NCBI GenBank assembly: GCA_005788815.1
Contig: SYAZ01000090.1
Span: forward strand, 1-32,222
Direction of reading: 5' to 3'
Length of the DNA: 32,222 nucleotides
DNA from: Actinomycetota bacterium
Lineage (GTDB): Bacteria > Actinomycetota > Acidimicrobiia > Acidimicrobiales > Ilumatobacteraceae
The position numbers and the translations under genes were made by a program. A model generated the notes under the pieces. It worked only from the letters and a program-made list of their open reading frames with translations. It was not told the origin of the DNA and did no database searches. Positions 6,979 through 14,534 of this stretch are shown piece by piece (position 1 is the first letter of the stretch; each line of letters begins with the position of its first letter).

Positions 6979-7731
6979 ATGATTCGTCGCCTTCTCACCC
7001 CGCGCTGGATTGTGGTTCACCTCGGCGTTCTTGCACTCATCGCTCTCATGGTGTTTTTGGCCTTTTGGCAACTTTCACGTCTTGATCAAAAAAAGTCCTT
7101 CAATGCCGTACTCCTGGCCCACTCCACTGCACCTGTAGCGAACATCAAAGACATTGTCTCTGCCGACGTAGACATCGAGTCCATCGAGTGGCGCCGAGTA
7201 CAACTCAGCGGTTACTACATGACAGACAAAATTGTCACCGTTATTAATCGTTCACAAAATGGAGCAGCCGGATACGACGTCCTCGTGCCATTTCGCACCA
7301 CAAACAATGAAACATTCCTTATTAACAAAGGTTTCATGCAGCTATCCATGCCGCTTCCTACTCTGCGAACAACACCGCTTACTGTGCTTGGCTACATACG
7401 AGATTCTCAATCACGTGGCACCCTTGGCGCAATAGATTCGGCCGACACCGCCGTGCGCGAATTTCAACGCTTCGACATACCACTCATTGCTAAACGGTTG
7501 GGCATAGAAACTCAACCATTGTTTGTTCAAATGCGCGATGAAGCGCCGAGGTCTACTGAAGAGTGGCCTGCTCCCGTGGCGTTACCAGAACTGAATGAAG
7601 GCACGCATCTGTCGTACGCTGTGCAATGGTTCTTCTTTGCACTGACTGCCCTCGTTGCCTGGGTAGTAGTTGTACGACGCAAGATGCGAGAAGTTACTGA
7701 GACTTCTGCTCCATCGCATACATCCGCCTGA
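6979..7731 (+). CDS. SURF1 family protein (cytochrome oxidase assembly)
   Basis: 250 aa with the two-helix SURF1 layout. An N-terminal membrane segment (about 11-31, VVHLGVLALIALMVFLAFWQ) runs into the conserved WQLSRLDQKK. An external domain follows, with WRRVQLSGYY, GYDVLVPFRT, LINKGF and GYIRDSQSRG. A C-terminal membrane segment (about 214-232) is preceded by HLSYAVQWFFFALTA, the family's most recognisable stretch. SURF1 proteins help insert haem a into cytochrome c oxidase, so aa3-type respiration is implied, though no cox genes are in the window. Its last 38 bp overlap the 3' end of the opposing MBL-fold gene. Expression probably starts leaderless. Confidence 0.93.
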   Translation: MIRRLLTPRWIVVHLGVLALIALMVFLAFWQLSRLDQKKSFNAVLLAHSTAPVANIKDIVSADVDIESIEWRRVQLSGYYMTDKIVTVINRSQNGAAGYDVLVPFRTTNNETFLINKGFMQLSMPLPTLRTTPLTVLGYIRDSQSRGTLGAIDSADTAVREFQRFDIPLIAKRLGIETQPLFVQMRDEAPRSTEEWPAPVALPELNEGTHLSYAVQWFFFALTALVAWVVVVRRKMREVTETSAPSHTSA

Positions 7732-8626
7732 ACTGTTCCACTACATCTGGACTCTTGTGGGTTCCGCTCAACGTTCGGTACACCGTGTCCACATTTACTG
7801 CTAGTCGACCAAACTCTCCCCATTGAGCAAAACCATTCAGAGCAATATCTCTGGCTGCATCCCACCCATCCATTCCGCCATTGAATCGTTCAGTGGCTTC
7901 ATCTTGCACGTACGCCAAGTAATCACGGATAGCAGTGACGCCTGCTTTGTCGGTGAGTGGTCCATGGCCAGGAACGATGTGCTCCACATCAGATGAGCAG
8001 ATGAGATCACACGCTGCGATCCAGTTGTCGAGCGGGCCTGCCCACACGATGGGAGTTCCGCCGATGAACAAAATGTCGCCCGTGTAGACAGTGCGAGCAT
8101 CGGGCACAAACACCAAAGTGTCGCCCGCGGTGTGCGCGGGGCCGACTTCCACTAATTCAACAACTCGACCACCGACTGTCACTGTGTGTTTGCCCGTAAA
8201 TGTCTGTGTCGGCAGGGTTGGTTCAATACCCTCAAAATCAAATTCACCAAAAAAGTGCCTGAACAAGTCACCCACATCTCCCGGCGCACTGTTGAGAGCA
8301 GCCAACATTGCTGGTGGTACTTCCGTCATCTCGTGTGCCGTTGCAGCAGAAGCGATGATTTCTTTCCCCGCTAACAGCTGATTGCCATAGCAATGATCAC
8401 CATTTGCATGTGTGTTCACAACTGTGGAGATTGGAGCCTTCTGCGTAGCGTGAGCCATAGTGTCGAGCATTTTCTGAGTGATCTTGAGGTCAAACAAAGT
8501 GTCTACTAACAAAGACGCACCGTCTCCCACAATCAGACCAGCATTAGACCAGCCCCATCCGCCGTCGGGCTGTAAGTACGCATGACACCCTTTACTTAGT
8601 TCGTGTAGTCCCAATGTGTAACTCAT
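7694..8626 (-). CDS. MBL-fold metallo-hydrolase with an altered HxHxDH motif
   Basis: 310 aa from ATG 8626, which overlaps the GMC oxidoreductase stop by ATGA. A longer frame to 8809 exists but runs inside the upstream gene. Metallo-beta-lactamase features: VDTLFD strand, NTHANGDHCYGN at 71-82 (His73, Asn75, Asp77, His78), GPAHTAGDT with His165, YTGDILF with Asp184, and VPGHGPL with His221. The second His of the usual HxHxDH is Asn75, so zinc site 1 lacks one ligand unless Asn serves. Subfamilies with HANGDH exist among actinobacterial MBL proteins. Substrate unknown; the position suggests it hydrolyses a product of the GMC enzyme. It is the last gene of the MoxR-led row. Confidence 0.88.
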   Translation of the reverse strand: MSYTLGLHELSKGCHAYLQPDGGWGWSNAGLIVGDGASLLVDTLFDLKITQKMLDTMAHATQKAPISTVVNTHANGDHCYGNQLLAGKEIIASAATAHEMTEVPPAMLAALNSAPGDVGDLFRHFFGEFDFEGIEPTLPTQTFTGKHTVTVGGRVVELVEVGPAHTAGDTLVFVPDARTVYTGDILFIGGTPIVWAGPLDNWIAACDLICSSDVEHIVPGHGPLTDKAGVTAIRDYLAYVQDEATERFNGGMDGWDAARDIALNGFAQWGEFGRLAVNVDTVYRTLSGTHKSPDVVEQFRRMYAMEQKSQ

Positions 8627-9870
8627 GCCAATTTTCCCCCTAAAGAACGACCGATGCGCGTTGCTTCTATTGTGACAGATGCAGCGGGAGTTTCCGACGA
8701 AACCGTTGGCAACCCGGACGCATCTGCAATGGTGACATTGGTAAATCCGCGCAATCCCCCTTCGGCATCTATGGCAAAAGAGCAAGAAGACGAAGCATGC
8801 GAGACACACGACAGATGCGTTCTAATCCATTCGTCAAGGTCGTTGTCAGACATGGATACAAGCTCATCTGCTGCAGTTCCGTGGTCATCTATAGAAATCT
8901 TGGTGACGACACGACTAACACTGCTTGAGCAACAGACTTGCAACAACTCTTGAACTGATTCGCGCATCGCAACGACATCTGCACTCGTTGACAACATGTT
9001 CATGTTGACGGAAATCTCACCATTTCGCATCTGCACTGAACCGCGTGATTCTGGATTCATGAGGGAAACTGTGATCAGTGCATCAGAAGAAATATCACGC
9101 GATACCCGTTCGTAGGCCAAAACAATAAAGCGTCCGCCACTACTCGTAGCGCCCTTCAGATGCACTGACGCGTCAAAGACACCATGGTCCTCGTCGACTC
9201 TTTCCATCGTGAATGCAACTGTTGGATGGTCTTGCAACCCAACACCAATCTGAGGGTTTATCGCACCCATCCCCGATGACAACAACAACATTGGCGTTGC
9301 AATAGCCCCTGCACAGATCACTACATGGTCTGCCGCGATAACGGCGTTTTTAGTATGAACCTCGTGTACCGCGCCAGAATCTCCCGTGAGCAGAACAGCA
9401 TCTTGCTTCACTATCGAGATACGACCTTCTTCTACCAGATGTTGCACCGCACGCCCCGGATTCCACCGTCCGCCGTTCCACCACAAACGCGAAGGCGCAC
9501 CGCCAGCATCTACCAACGCGCGAGACATCGAACCCATCTCATCTGCGCGAGCCAACCGTGTGAGTCCCAATACAGATTCGGGAGGTTCGCCCGACAAAAT
9601 CATTCCGTTGATTGCGCTTCCCCCGCCCAACACATTGGCTTGCGCATAGGGAACCGCAATTCCGCCTTCCACCAATGTGACCATGGCAAAAGGTGGCGTG
9701 TTGTACTCATTGATGACGTCCATAAACCGTGGTTCATCATCGTGCATCGATACATTGCCCGATTCAATAAGCACGATCTCACGTGTCGTCGTGGCAGCCA
9801 ATAGGGCAGCCACTGTGCAACCAGATGTTCCGCCACCAATCACTACAACAGGTCGACGCACTGAGGTCAT
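8623..9870 (-). CDS. short GMC-family FAD oxidoreductase
   Basis: 415 aa, about 100 residues shorter than typical glucose-methanol-choline oxidoreductases. The N-terminal FAD fold is clear (VVVIGGGTSGCTVAALLA, residues 8-25, and IESG). QANVLGGGSAINGMI matches the first GMC signature. The C-terminus carries HASSSC (358-363, catalytic His) and NVTIADASGLPTV, the usual FAD-closing segment. Where most members have a second catalytic Asn or His after this, here the sequence is SSETPAAS, so activity may differ. Likely oxidises an alcohol; electron acceptor unknown. It shares 4-nt overlaps with genes on both sides (9867-9870 and 8623-8626), so it is translated within one message. Confidence 0.85.
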   Translation of the reverse strand: MTSVRRPVVVIGGGTSGCTVAALLAATTTREIVLIESGNVSMHDDEPRFMDVINEYNTPPFAMVTLVEGGIAVPYAQANVLGGGSAINGMILSGEPPESVLGLTRLARADEMGSMSRALVDAGGAPSRLWWNGGRWNPGRAVQHLVEEGRISIVKQDAVLLTGDSGAVHEVHTKNAVIAADHVVICAGAIATPMLLLSSGMGAINPQIGVGLQDHPTVAFTMERVDEDHGVFDASVHLKGATSSGGRFIVLAYERVSRDISSDALITVSLMNPESRGSVQMRNGEISVNMNMLSTSADVVAMRESVQELLQVCCSSSVSRVVTKISIDDHGTAADELVSMSDNDLDEWIRTHLSCVSHASSSCSFAIDAEGGLRGFTNVTIADASGLPTVSSETPAASVTIEATRIGRSLGGKLA

Positions 9871-10529
9871 CCCCCTTGTGTTCGCAGATGAATATCGAAT
9901 TGTTCAGCTAAGTGCGCCGAGTCATTGAAACGCACTAGTCGCCACTTAGTGCCTTGCACGTGGAGCAATTCTGTGAGTGATGTGTTGTTGCTATGCAATT
10001 CAAATTTTCCAGTTTGATGCATGTGCAACGTATTGCGCAGAACAGCGTCAATGACACCGGCATGACACACCACCACTACATTTCCGCCAAGGTTTTCCCG
10101 AACCGTATTGCGCAGAGTTTCCATCACGCGTTCGTGAAACATCGATACGGTTTCACCGCCAGGGAACACAACGTCGTGAGGATCTCCGTCCCAGCGTGGC
10201 ACTCCATACAACGCAACAAAATCCTCGTACGGCATGCCATCGACATCTGGGCCTGGATCGTGCTCTCCCCAACCTGAATCAGTCCGCAACGACAAAGACC
10301 CAAGTGCTGGAGCAATCAATTGAGCAGTCTCTACAGCACGTGAGTGTTTGCTGGAATACAAAGCAGTTGCCTGAAAATCACGACCAGCCATGAGACGATC
10401 ACGTAGTGCCTCTGCCTGACGTCGGCCAGTGTCAGTAAGACCAGTGCAACTACGTGGTCCACCGAAGAATTTTTCAATGGTTGCGCGCGACTCGCCGTGG
10501 CGCACGAGCATGAGTCGTGTATTTGACAT
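9867..10529 (-). CDS. histidine phosphatase family protein
   Basis: 220 aa from ATG 10529. It belongs to the phosphoglycerate-mutase-like branch: MLVRHGESRAT with the phospho-accepting His11, LTDTGRRQAEALRDRL, SSKHSRAVETAQ, an acidic residue in GWGEHDPGP (Glu89), and VVVVCHAGVIDAVLR with His156. It is probably a small-molecule phosphatase rather than a glycolytic mutase, since the mutase-specific insertions are missing. An upstream in-frame start at 10580 lies inside the VWA gene; 10529 starts 2 nt after that gene's stop and fits the family N-terminus. The stop overlaps the GMC start by 4 nt. Confidence 0.88.
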   Translation of the reverse strand: MSNTRLMLVRHGESRATIEKFFGGPRSCTGLTDTGRRQAEALRDRLMAGRDFQATALYSSKHSRAVETAQLIAPALGSLSLRTDSGWGEHDPGPDVDGMPYEDFVALYGVPRWDGDPHDVVFPGGETVSMFHERVMETLRNTVRENLGGNVVVVCHAGVIDAVLRNTLHMHQTGKFELHSNNTSLTELLHVQGTKWRLVRFNDSAHLAEQFDIHLRTQGG

Positions 10530-10531
10530 AT

Positions 10532-11965
10532 TTATGCCAACTTCTCGACGAACGCCTCCAGCTGGCGCAGGTTGCGGCACTCGTACACGCCATCGGTGTG
10601 GGTGCCGTACTCCCCGACAATGGAGTCGCCCGTGTTCCAGTACGAACGTGGTTCAGGATTAAGCCAATAAACATGGCGCGCTTTTTGTTGAATCTCTTTA
10701 ATGACCCATGCCTGCGACGCGTGATAGTTATTGCGTGCGTCACCAAGAAGCAACACGGTTGACTTCGGATTGATTTCTTTTCCGTACCTATCCCAGAAGA
10801 CCTCAAAGGCGTGGCCGTAATCGGAGTGACCGTCTACCCAGATCACATCGGCTTCCGTATTGATGCGATGAATCGCTTCACTAATGTCTTCAGTCTTTTT
10901 GAAATACTCGGTTACTTCGTCAATGCCGTCAATAAATACAAAAGAACGGACCTTTGAGAACTGACCCGAGATTGCGTACACAAGCATCAAGGTGAAGCGA
11001 GCAAAGGCAGCAACCGAACCCGAGATGTCTGCAATAACAATCAGTTCAGGCTTTGCCGGACGCGGATATTTAAATTTCGGTTCAGCGGGTACGCCGCCAT
11101 AGGCAAGGCTGTGTCGCACAGTGTTACGAAAATCGAGTGGACCTTTTCTTCCGTGACGACGCTTGCGCGCCAGTCGTGCTGCAAGCTTGCGCGTAAGAGG
11201 TTGTAATGACTTCTTCAAGTTCTGCATTTCATCGCGACTTGCGTGCATGAATTCCACATCTTCAGGAAGCGGTTTCCGCAATGTCTTTGCCATTGCTTCT
11301 GCGCCACGGTCAGCCACCAAACGACGACGAATCTCGGCTTCTACTTCTTGTTTGAACTGCTCAATGCGATGGTTGTACTCATCTTTTTCAAGGCGCTCTT
11401 CCAAGTTGGTCAGTTCGCCGCCAACTTGTTGCTTGCTTGCTTCCATCAACTTGTCGAGCATTCCGTCAAGATCAAGATTGCGCAGGGTTCGATACAAGTA
11501 ATAGGTGCCACCGACGGGACGACCTGGTTCCATTCCTGCAAAGCGCTGAACGGCTTGGCGAGCCAATGCACGCATCATGGCTTGGTCGCCATTCATTAAC
11601 GCATTCATCAGAATGTTCATTAATTCTTCGGGTGTGAGCGAATCCATACCGCCTGCGCCGCCATTGCCTTCGCCCTGCATCTGTTGGTCTTGCATTTGTT
11701 GCAAGAAGTCCTCGATGCTGCCTTCTCCGTCGGAGATGGAATACTCAGGGCCTCGAAGGCTGAAGTACACCTCGAAGACGGTCTCGAAGGAACGCCAGTG
11801 TGCGTTGTTCTTCACCAATGTCGCACCAAGTGCATACTTAAAGGCTTCACGGTCCTCTAATGGGATGTGCGAAATTGCATGCATCGCATCGAGGTTTTCG
11901 GTGAGGCTCACGGGAAGACCCGCGTTTCTCAACTCAGTAATGAATCCGGCGAGAAGCTCCAGCAT
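10532..11965 (-). CDS. VWA domain protein, CoxE-like partner of MoxR ATPase
   Basis: 477 aa, cytoplasmic. The N-terminal half is helical, with a Gln/Gly-rich linker (about 89-107, FLQQMQDQQMQGEGNGG) and a charged coiled-coil stretch (180-270). A very basic segment RKLAARLARKRRHGRKG precedes the C-terminal von Willebrand A domain (about 305-477). Its metal-binding DISGS motif is at 313-317, followed later by DGHSDYG and LLLGDARNN. CoxE/ViaA-type VWA proteins act with MoxR AAA+ ATPases to remodel or load cofactors into target enzymes. The MoxR gene lies 18 nt upstream, supporting a functional pair. No CO dehydrogenase genes are nearby, so the target is unknown; the downstream oxidoreductase or hydrolase is a guess. 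Confidence 0.9.
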   Translation of the reverse strand: MLELLAGFITELRNAGLPVSLTENLDAMHAISHIPLEDREAFKYALGATLVKNNAHWRSFETVFEVYFSLRGPEYSISDGEGSIEDFLQQMQDQQMQGEGNGGAGGMDSLTPEELMNILMNALMNGDQAMMRALARQAVQRFAGMEPGRPVGGTYYLYRTLRNLDLDGMLDKLMEASKQQVGGELTNLEERLEKDEYNHRIEQFKQEVEAEIRRRLVADRGAEAMAKTLRKPLPEDVEFMHASRDEMQNLKKSLQPLTRKLAARLARKRRHGRKGPLDFRNTVRHSLAYGGVPAEPKFKYPRPAKPELIVIADISGSVAAFARFTLMLVYAISGQFSKVRSFVFIDGIDEVTEYFKKTEDISEAIHRINTEADVIWVDGHSDYGHAFEVFWDRYGKEINPKSTVLLLGDARNNYHASQAWVIKEIQQKARHVYWLNPEPRSYWNTGDSIVGEYGTHTDGVYECRNLRQLEAFVEKLA

Positions 11966-11983
11966 TGGTCAGCGCAGATCGTT

Positions 11984-12847
11984 TCAGTCGTCGGACAGCT
12001 CTTTGGCTGCTTTGGCGATGTCTGACTGGTACTTCAAGAGAACGTGCAATGTTTCTTTTGCTTGCTCAGCGCTGATGGAGTCGACACCAAGAAGGACAAG
12101 AGTGCGTGCCCAGTCAAGTGTCTCACTGACTGAAGGTGACTTCTTCAGGTCGAGCTGGCGAATGCTGCGAACGATTCTTGCAATTTGATCTGCGAGCATC
12201 TCGGTGACGCCAGGAACCTTTGTAAGAACGATCTCCTTCTCGCGATCCATTTGCGGATAATCAACATGCAAGAACAAGCAACGACGCTTCAACGCTTCCG
12301 ACAATTCACGTGTGTTGTTAGAGGTCAGGAACACAAGAGGAATCTGCGTCGCTTCAATTGTTCCAAGTTCAGGAATAGAGACTTGATATTCGGAGAGAAT
12401 TTCAAGAAGAAGTGCCTCGGTCTCCACCTCAACGCGGTCAACTTCGTCGATAAGAAGTACAACGGGTTCTTTCGATGTGATTGCTTCCAACAATGGACGG
12501 GTCAATAAGAACTCAGATCCGAAAATATCGTCGTGGATGTCATCCCAAGATTCTGAACCACGATCCGCCTGGATACGAAGAAGTTGCTTCTTGTAGTTCC
12601 ATTCATAGAGCGCCTTTGATTCATCGAGACCTTCGTAGCACTGCAAACGAATGAGCCTTGCCCCGGTCATTTCAGCGATGCTCTTAGCCAGCTGGGTCTT
12701 ACCCGTTCCGGCAGGACCTTCGACTAAAACTGGTTTTCCAAGGCGGTCGGCAAGGAAAGCCACGCCCGCAATGCCCTCGTCGGCCAGATAATTGACTGCC
12801 TTAAGGCCGTCGCGGACAGATTGCACTGATTCGAAGCGGTGAGTCAT
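11984..12847 (-). CDS. MoxR-family AAA+ ATPase
   Basis: 287 aa from ATG 12847; a TTG 12 nt upstream is the alternative. Walker A is GPAGTGKT (44-51) and Walker B is VVLLIDEVDR (129-138). TSNNTRELSEALKRRCLF contains sensor 1 and the arginine finger, and YPQMDREKEIV leads to the lid domain. MoxR ATPases are chaperone-like and paired with VWA proteins; here the CoxE-like gene follows after 18 nt. It is the first gene of the five-gene minus-strand row and is divergent from murJ across about 100 nt. No strong SD; TAGGTT sits 10 nt before the ATG. Confidence 0.92.
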   Translation of the reverse strand: MTHRFESVQSVRDGLKAVNYLADEGIAGVAFLADRLGKPVLVEGPAGTGKTQLAKSIAEMTGARLIRLQCYEGLDESKALYEWNYKKQLLRIQADRGSESWDDIHDDIFGSEFLLTRPLLEAITSKEPVVLLIDEVDRVEVETEALLLEILSEYQVSIPELGTIEATQIPLVFLTSNNTRELSEALKRRCLFLHVDYPQMDREKEIVLTKVPGVTEMLADQIARIVRSIRQLDLKKSPSVSETLDWARTLVLLGVDSISAEQAKETLHVLLKYQSDIAKAAKELSDD

Positions 12848-12936
12848 AAGACCTACCAACCTAGTGGGGCTCCCCCTCCTAGCGAGTATTGGGATTCAAA
12901 CACCCCGAACATCAGACCTTCCGAGGTATAAACGCC

Positions 12937-12942
12937 TAACCT
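12937..12942 (+). promoter_or_regulatory. candidate -10 hexamer, leaderless start of murJ
   Basis: TAACCT (TANNNT) ends 8 nt before ATG 12951, and there is no SD. Accepting it supports the start at 12951 over the upstream GTG at 12864. Confidence 0.4.
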
Positions 12943-12950
12943 TCATTCTC

Positions 12951-14534
12951 ATGTTCAAAGACACAGTTGTCGTCGCAATTGGCACAGCTATGTCTCGACT
13001 CACGGGGCTTCTTCGCGTCATTGTGTTCGGGGTCATCATTGGCCAAACGGCACTTGCAGATGCCTTCGATGGCGCTAATAACTCGCCAAACTCCATCTAT
13101 GAGTTGCTTGTTGGTGGATTACTAGCGGCCAGCCTCGTGCCGTTGTTCACACGCTTCGCAGAGGACAAAGATGACGAAGCAACAGAAGCAGTAATTTCTA
13201 CATCCCTTATTGTCCTCGCCCTAGCCACAGTTCTTGCCATCTTGGCTGCGCCCCTCATCTTTCGCCTCTTCTCGCTTCAACCTAGTTACTTAGTAGATCC
13301 AGATGAGTTCCGTCGTGCGGGCACTGCAATGTCACGAATCTTCTTGGTGCAAATTTTCTTTTATGGCTTAACCGCAATTGGTTCTGCGCTCCTGAACTCA
13401 CGTCGACGTTTTTTTGCTGCAGCATGGGCTCCGGTGCTTTCAAATGTCGTCACCATCACACTCTTGGTGCTGATTCCTTTCACACGTGATGGAACACCTC
13501 GCCTGAAAGATGTACTACGCGATCCGTCATTCTTCTGGCTGTTCACCATGTCGGCAACCGGCGGCATTATTGCCATGGGTCTCGTACTCATACCTGCAAT
13601 CAAGAAAGCAGGAATCCCCTTCAGATTCCGTCCAGACTTTTCACACCCAGCCGTGCGAACAATGGTCAAGTTGTCATCGTGGACATTCGGCTATGTGGTG
13701 ACAAATCAAATCTCACTTGTATTCATCAAGAACCTTGCAGAACCAGGCAGCGGTAACCAAGATGCATACAGCAAAGCATTTACCTTCTTCATGCTTCCGC
13801 ATGGATTGCTGGCAATTTCTATCGCCACCACCTTTGTTCCCGAACTAGTTCGTCGTGTACGTGCCGGAGACAAATCTGGTTTCGCCGATTGGACAACGTC
13901 TGGTGTTCGTTGGATTACAATCCTCACAGTTCCTTCATCTATTGCAATTGTGATTTTGGCTAATCCAATCATCAGCGCTTTACTTGAGCATGGACATTTT
14001 GATTCCAACGCCGCTCACAACACAGCGCGCGCTTTGGCAGGCTTTGCGGTCGGTCTCTCCGGATTTTCGTTGTTCATTTTTTGCCTTCGAGGCTTCTATG
14101 CCCACGGTGATACACGAACGCCGTTTTACATCAATGTTTTTCAAAACGTACTCAATGTCGTTCTCGCCATCATGCTCGTTGAGCGCCACGGAGTTCTAGG
14201 CCTCGGTCTTGCATTCGGAATCGCCTACATGATCGCCTCTGTTGTGGTTCTGTGGCTGCTCCATGTCAAGTACAACGCCATACATTGGCTGAGCGCAATC
14301 TCAGTGATAGGGCGAACCATCGTTGCTTCCATCGTCATGGGAGTCGGCGTGTGGATTCTTGAGTATGTATTACGACCAGCTTCTGCCATGTCTCAGATGG
14401 CCGAACTGTTCCTGTGCATCACGGGAGGCATTTTGCTCTACGTGATGAGCCTCTATGCACTACGTGTTCCCGAGATTCGCAACTTGTCTAGTTTGTTGCC
14501 AAGGCGCAACACAGACATTGAAACAACTCTTTAA
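12951..14534 (+). CDS. murJ: lipid II flippase MurJ (MviN family)
   Basis: 527 aa, polytopic inner-membrane protein with about 14 helices. It moves lipid II to the outer face for peptidoglycan synthesis. Family marks are the N-terminal TAMSRLTGLLRVIVFG, ADAFDGANNSPNSIYELLVG and LLAASLVPLFTR; mid-protein FFMLPHGLLAISIATTFVPEL; and FCLRGFYAHGDTRTPFYINV. The start at 12951 matches the usual N-terminus, whereas the frame also opens upstream at GTG 12864. It works with the elongasome encoded at 20.6-26.6 kb. Its TAA overlaps the proB stop on the other strand (TTAA). Confidence 0.93.
   Translation: MFKDTVVVAIGTAMSRLTGLLRVIVFGVIIGQTALADAFDGANNSPNSIYELLVGGLLAASLVPLFTRFAEDKDDEATEAVISTSLIVLALATVLAILAAPLIFRLFSLQPSYLVDPDEFRRAGTAMSRIFLVQIFFYGLTAIGSALLNSRRRFFAAAWAPVLSNVVTITLLVLIPFTRDGTPRLKDVLRDPSFFWLFTMSATGGIIAMGLVLIPAIKKAGIPFRFRPDFSHPAVRTMVKLSSWTFGYVVTNQISLVFIKNLAEPGSGNQDAYSKAFTFFMLPHGLLAISIATTFVPELVRRVRAGDKSGFADWTTSGVRWITILTVPSSIAIVILANPIISALLEHGHFDSNAAHNTARALAGFAVGLSGFSLFIFCLRGFYAHGDTRTPFYINVFQNVLNVVLAIMLVERHGVLGLGLAFGIAYMIASVVVLWLLHVKYNAIHWLSAISVIGRTIVASIVMGVGVWILEYVLRPASAMSQMAELFLCITGGILLYVMSLYALRVPEIRNLSSLLPRRNTDIETTL

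Noticed and set aside
8627-8809. 61-residue Cys-rich N-terminal extension of the MBL-fold protein
   Set aside because: It is the shadow frame of the GMC gene; ATG 8626 forms a typical ATGA overlap.
7694-12847. CO dehydrogenase (cox) cluster, suggested by CoxD/CoxE-like genes
   Set aside because: No coxL, coxM or coxS-like molybdenum hydroxylase subunits are present.
12864-12950. MurJ start at GTG 12864
   Set aside because: MurJ proteins begin close to the first helix at 12951, and the extra residues are not hydrophobic or family-like.
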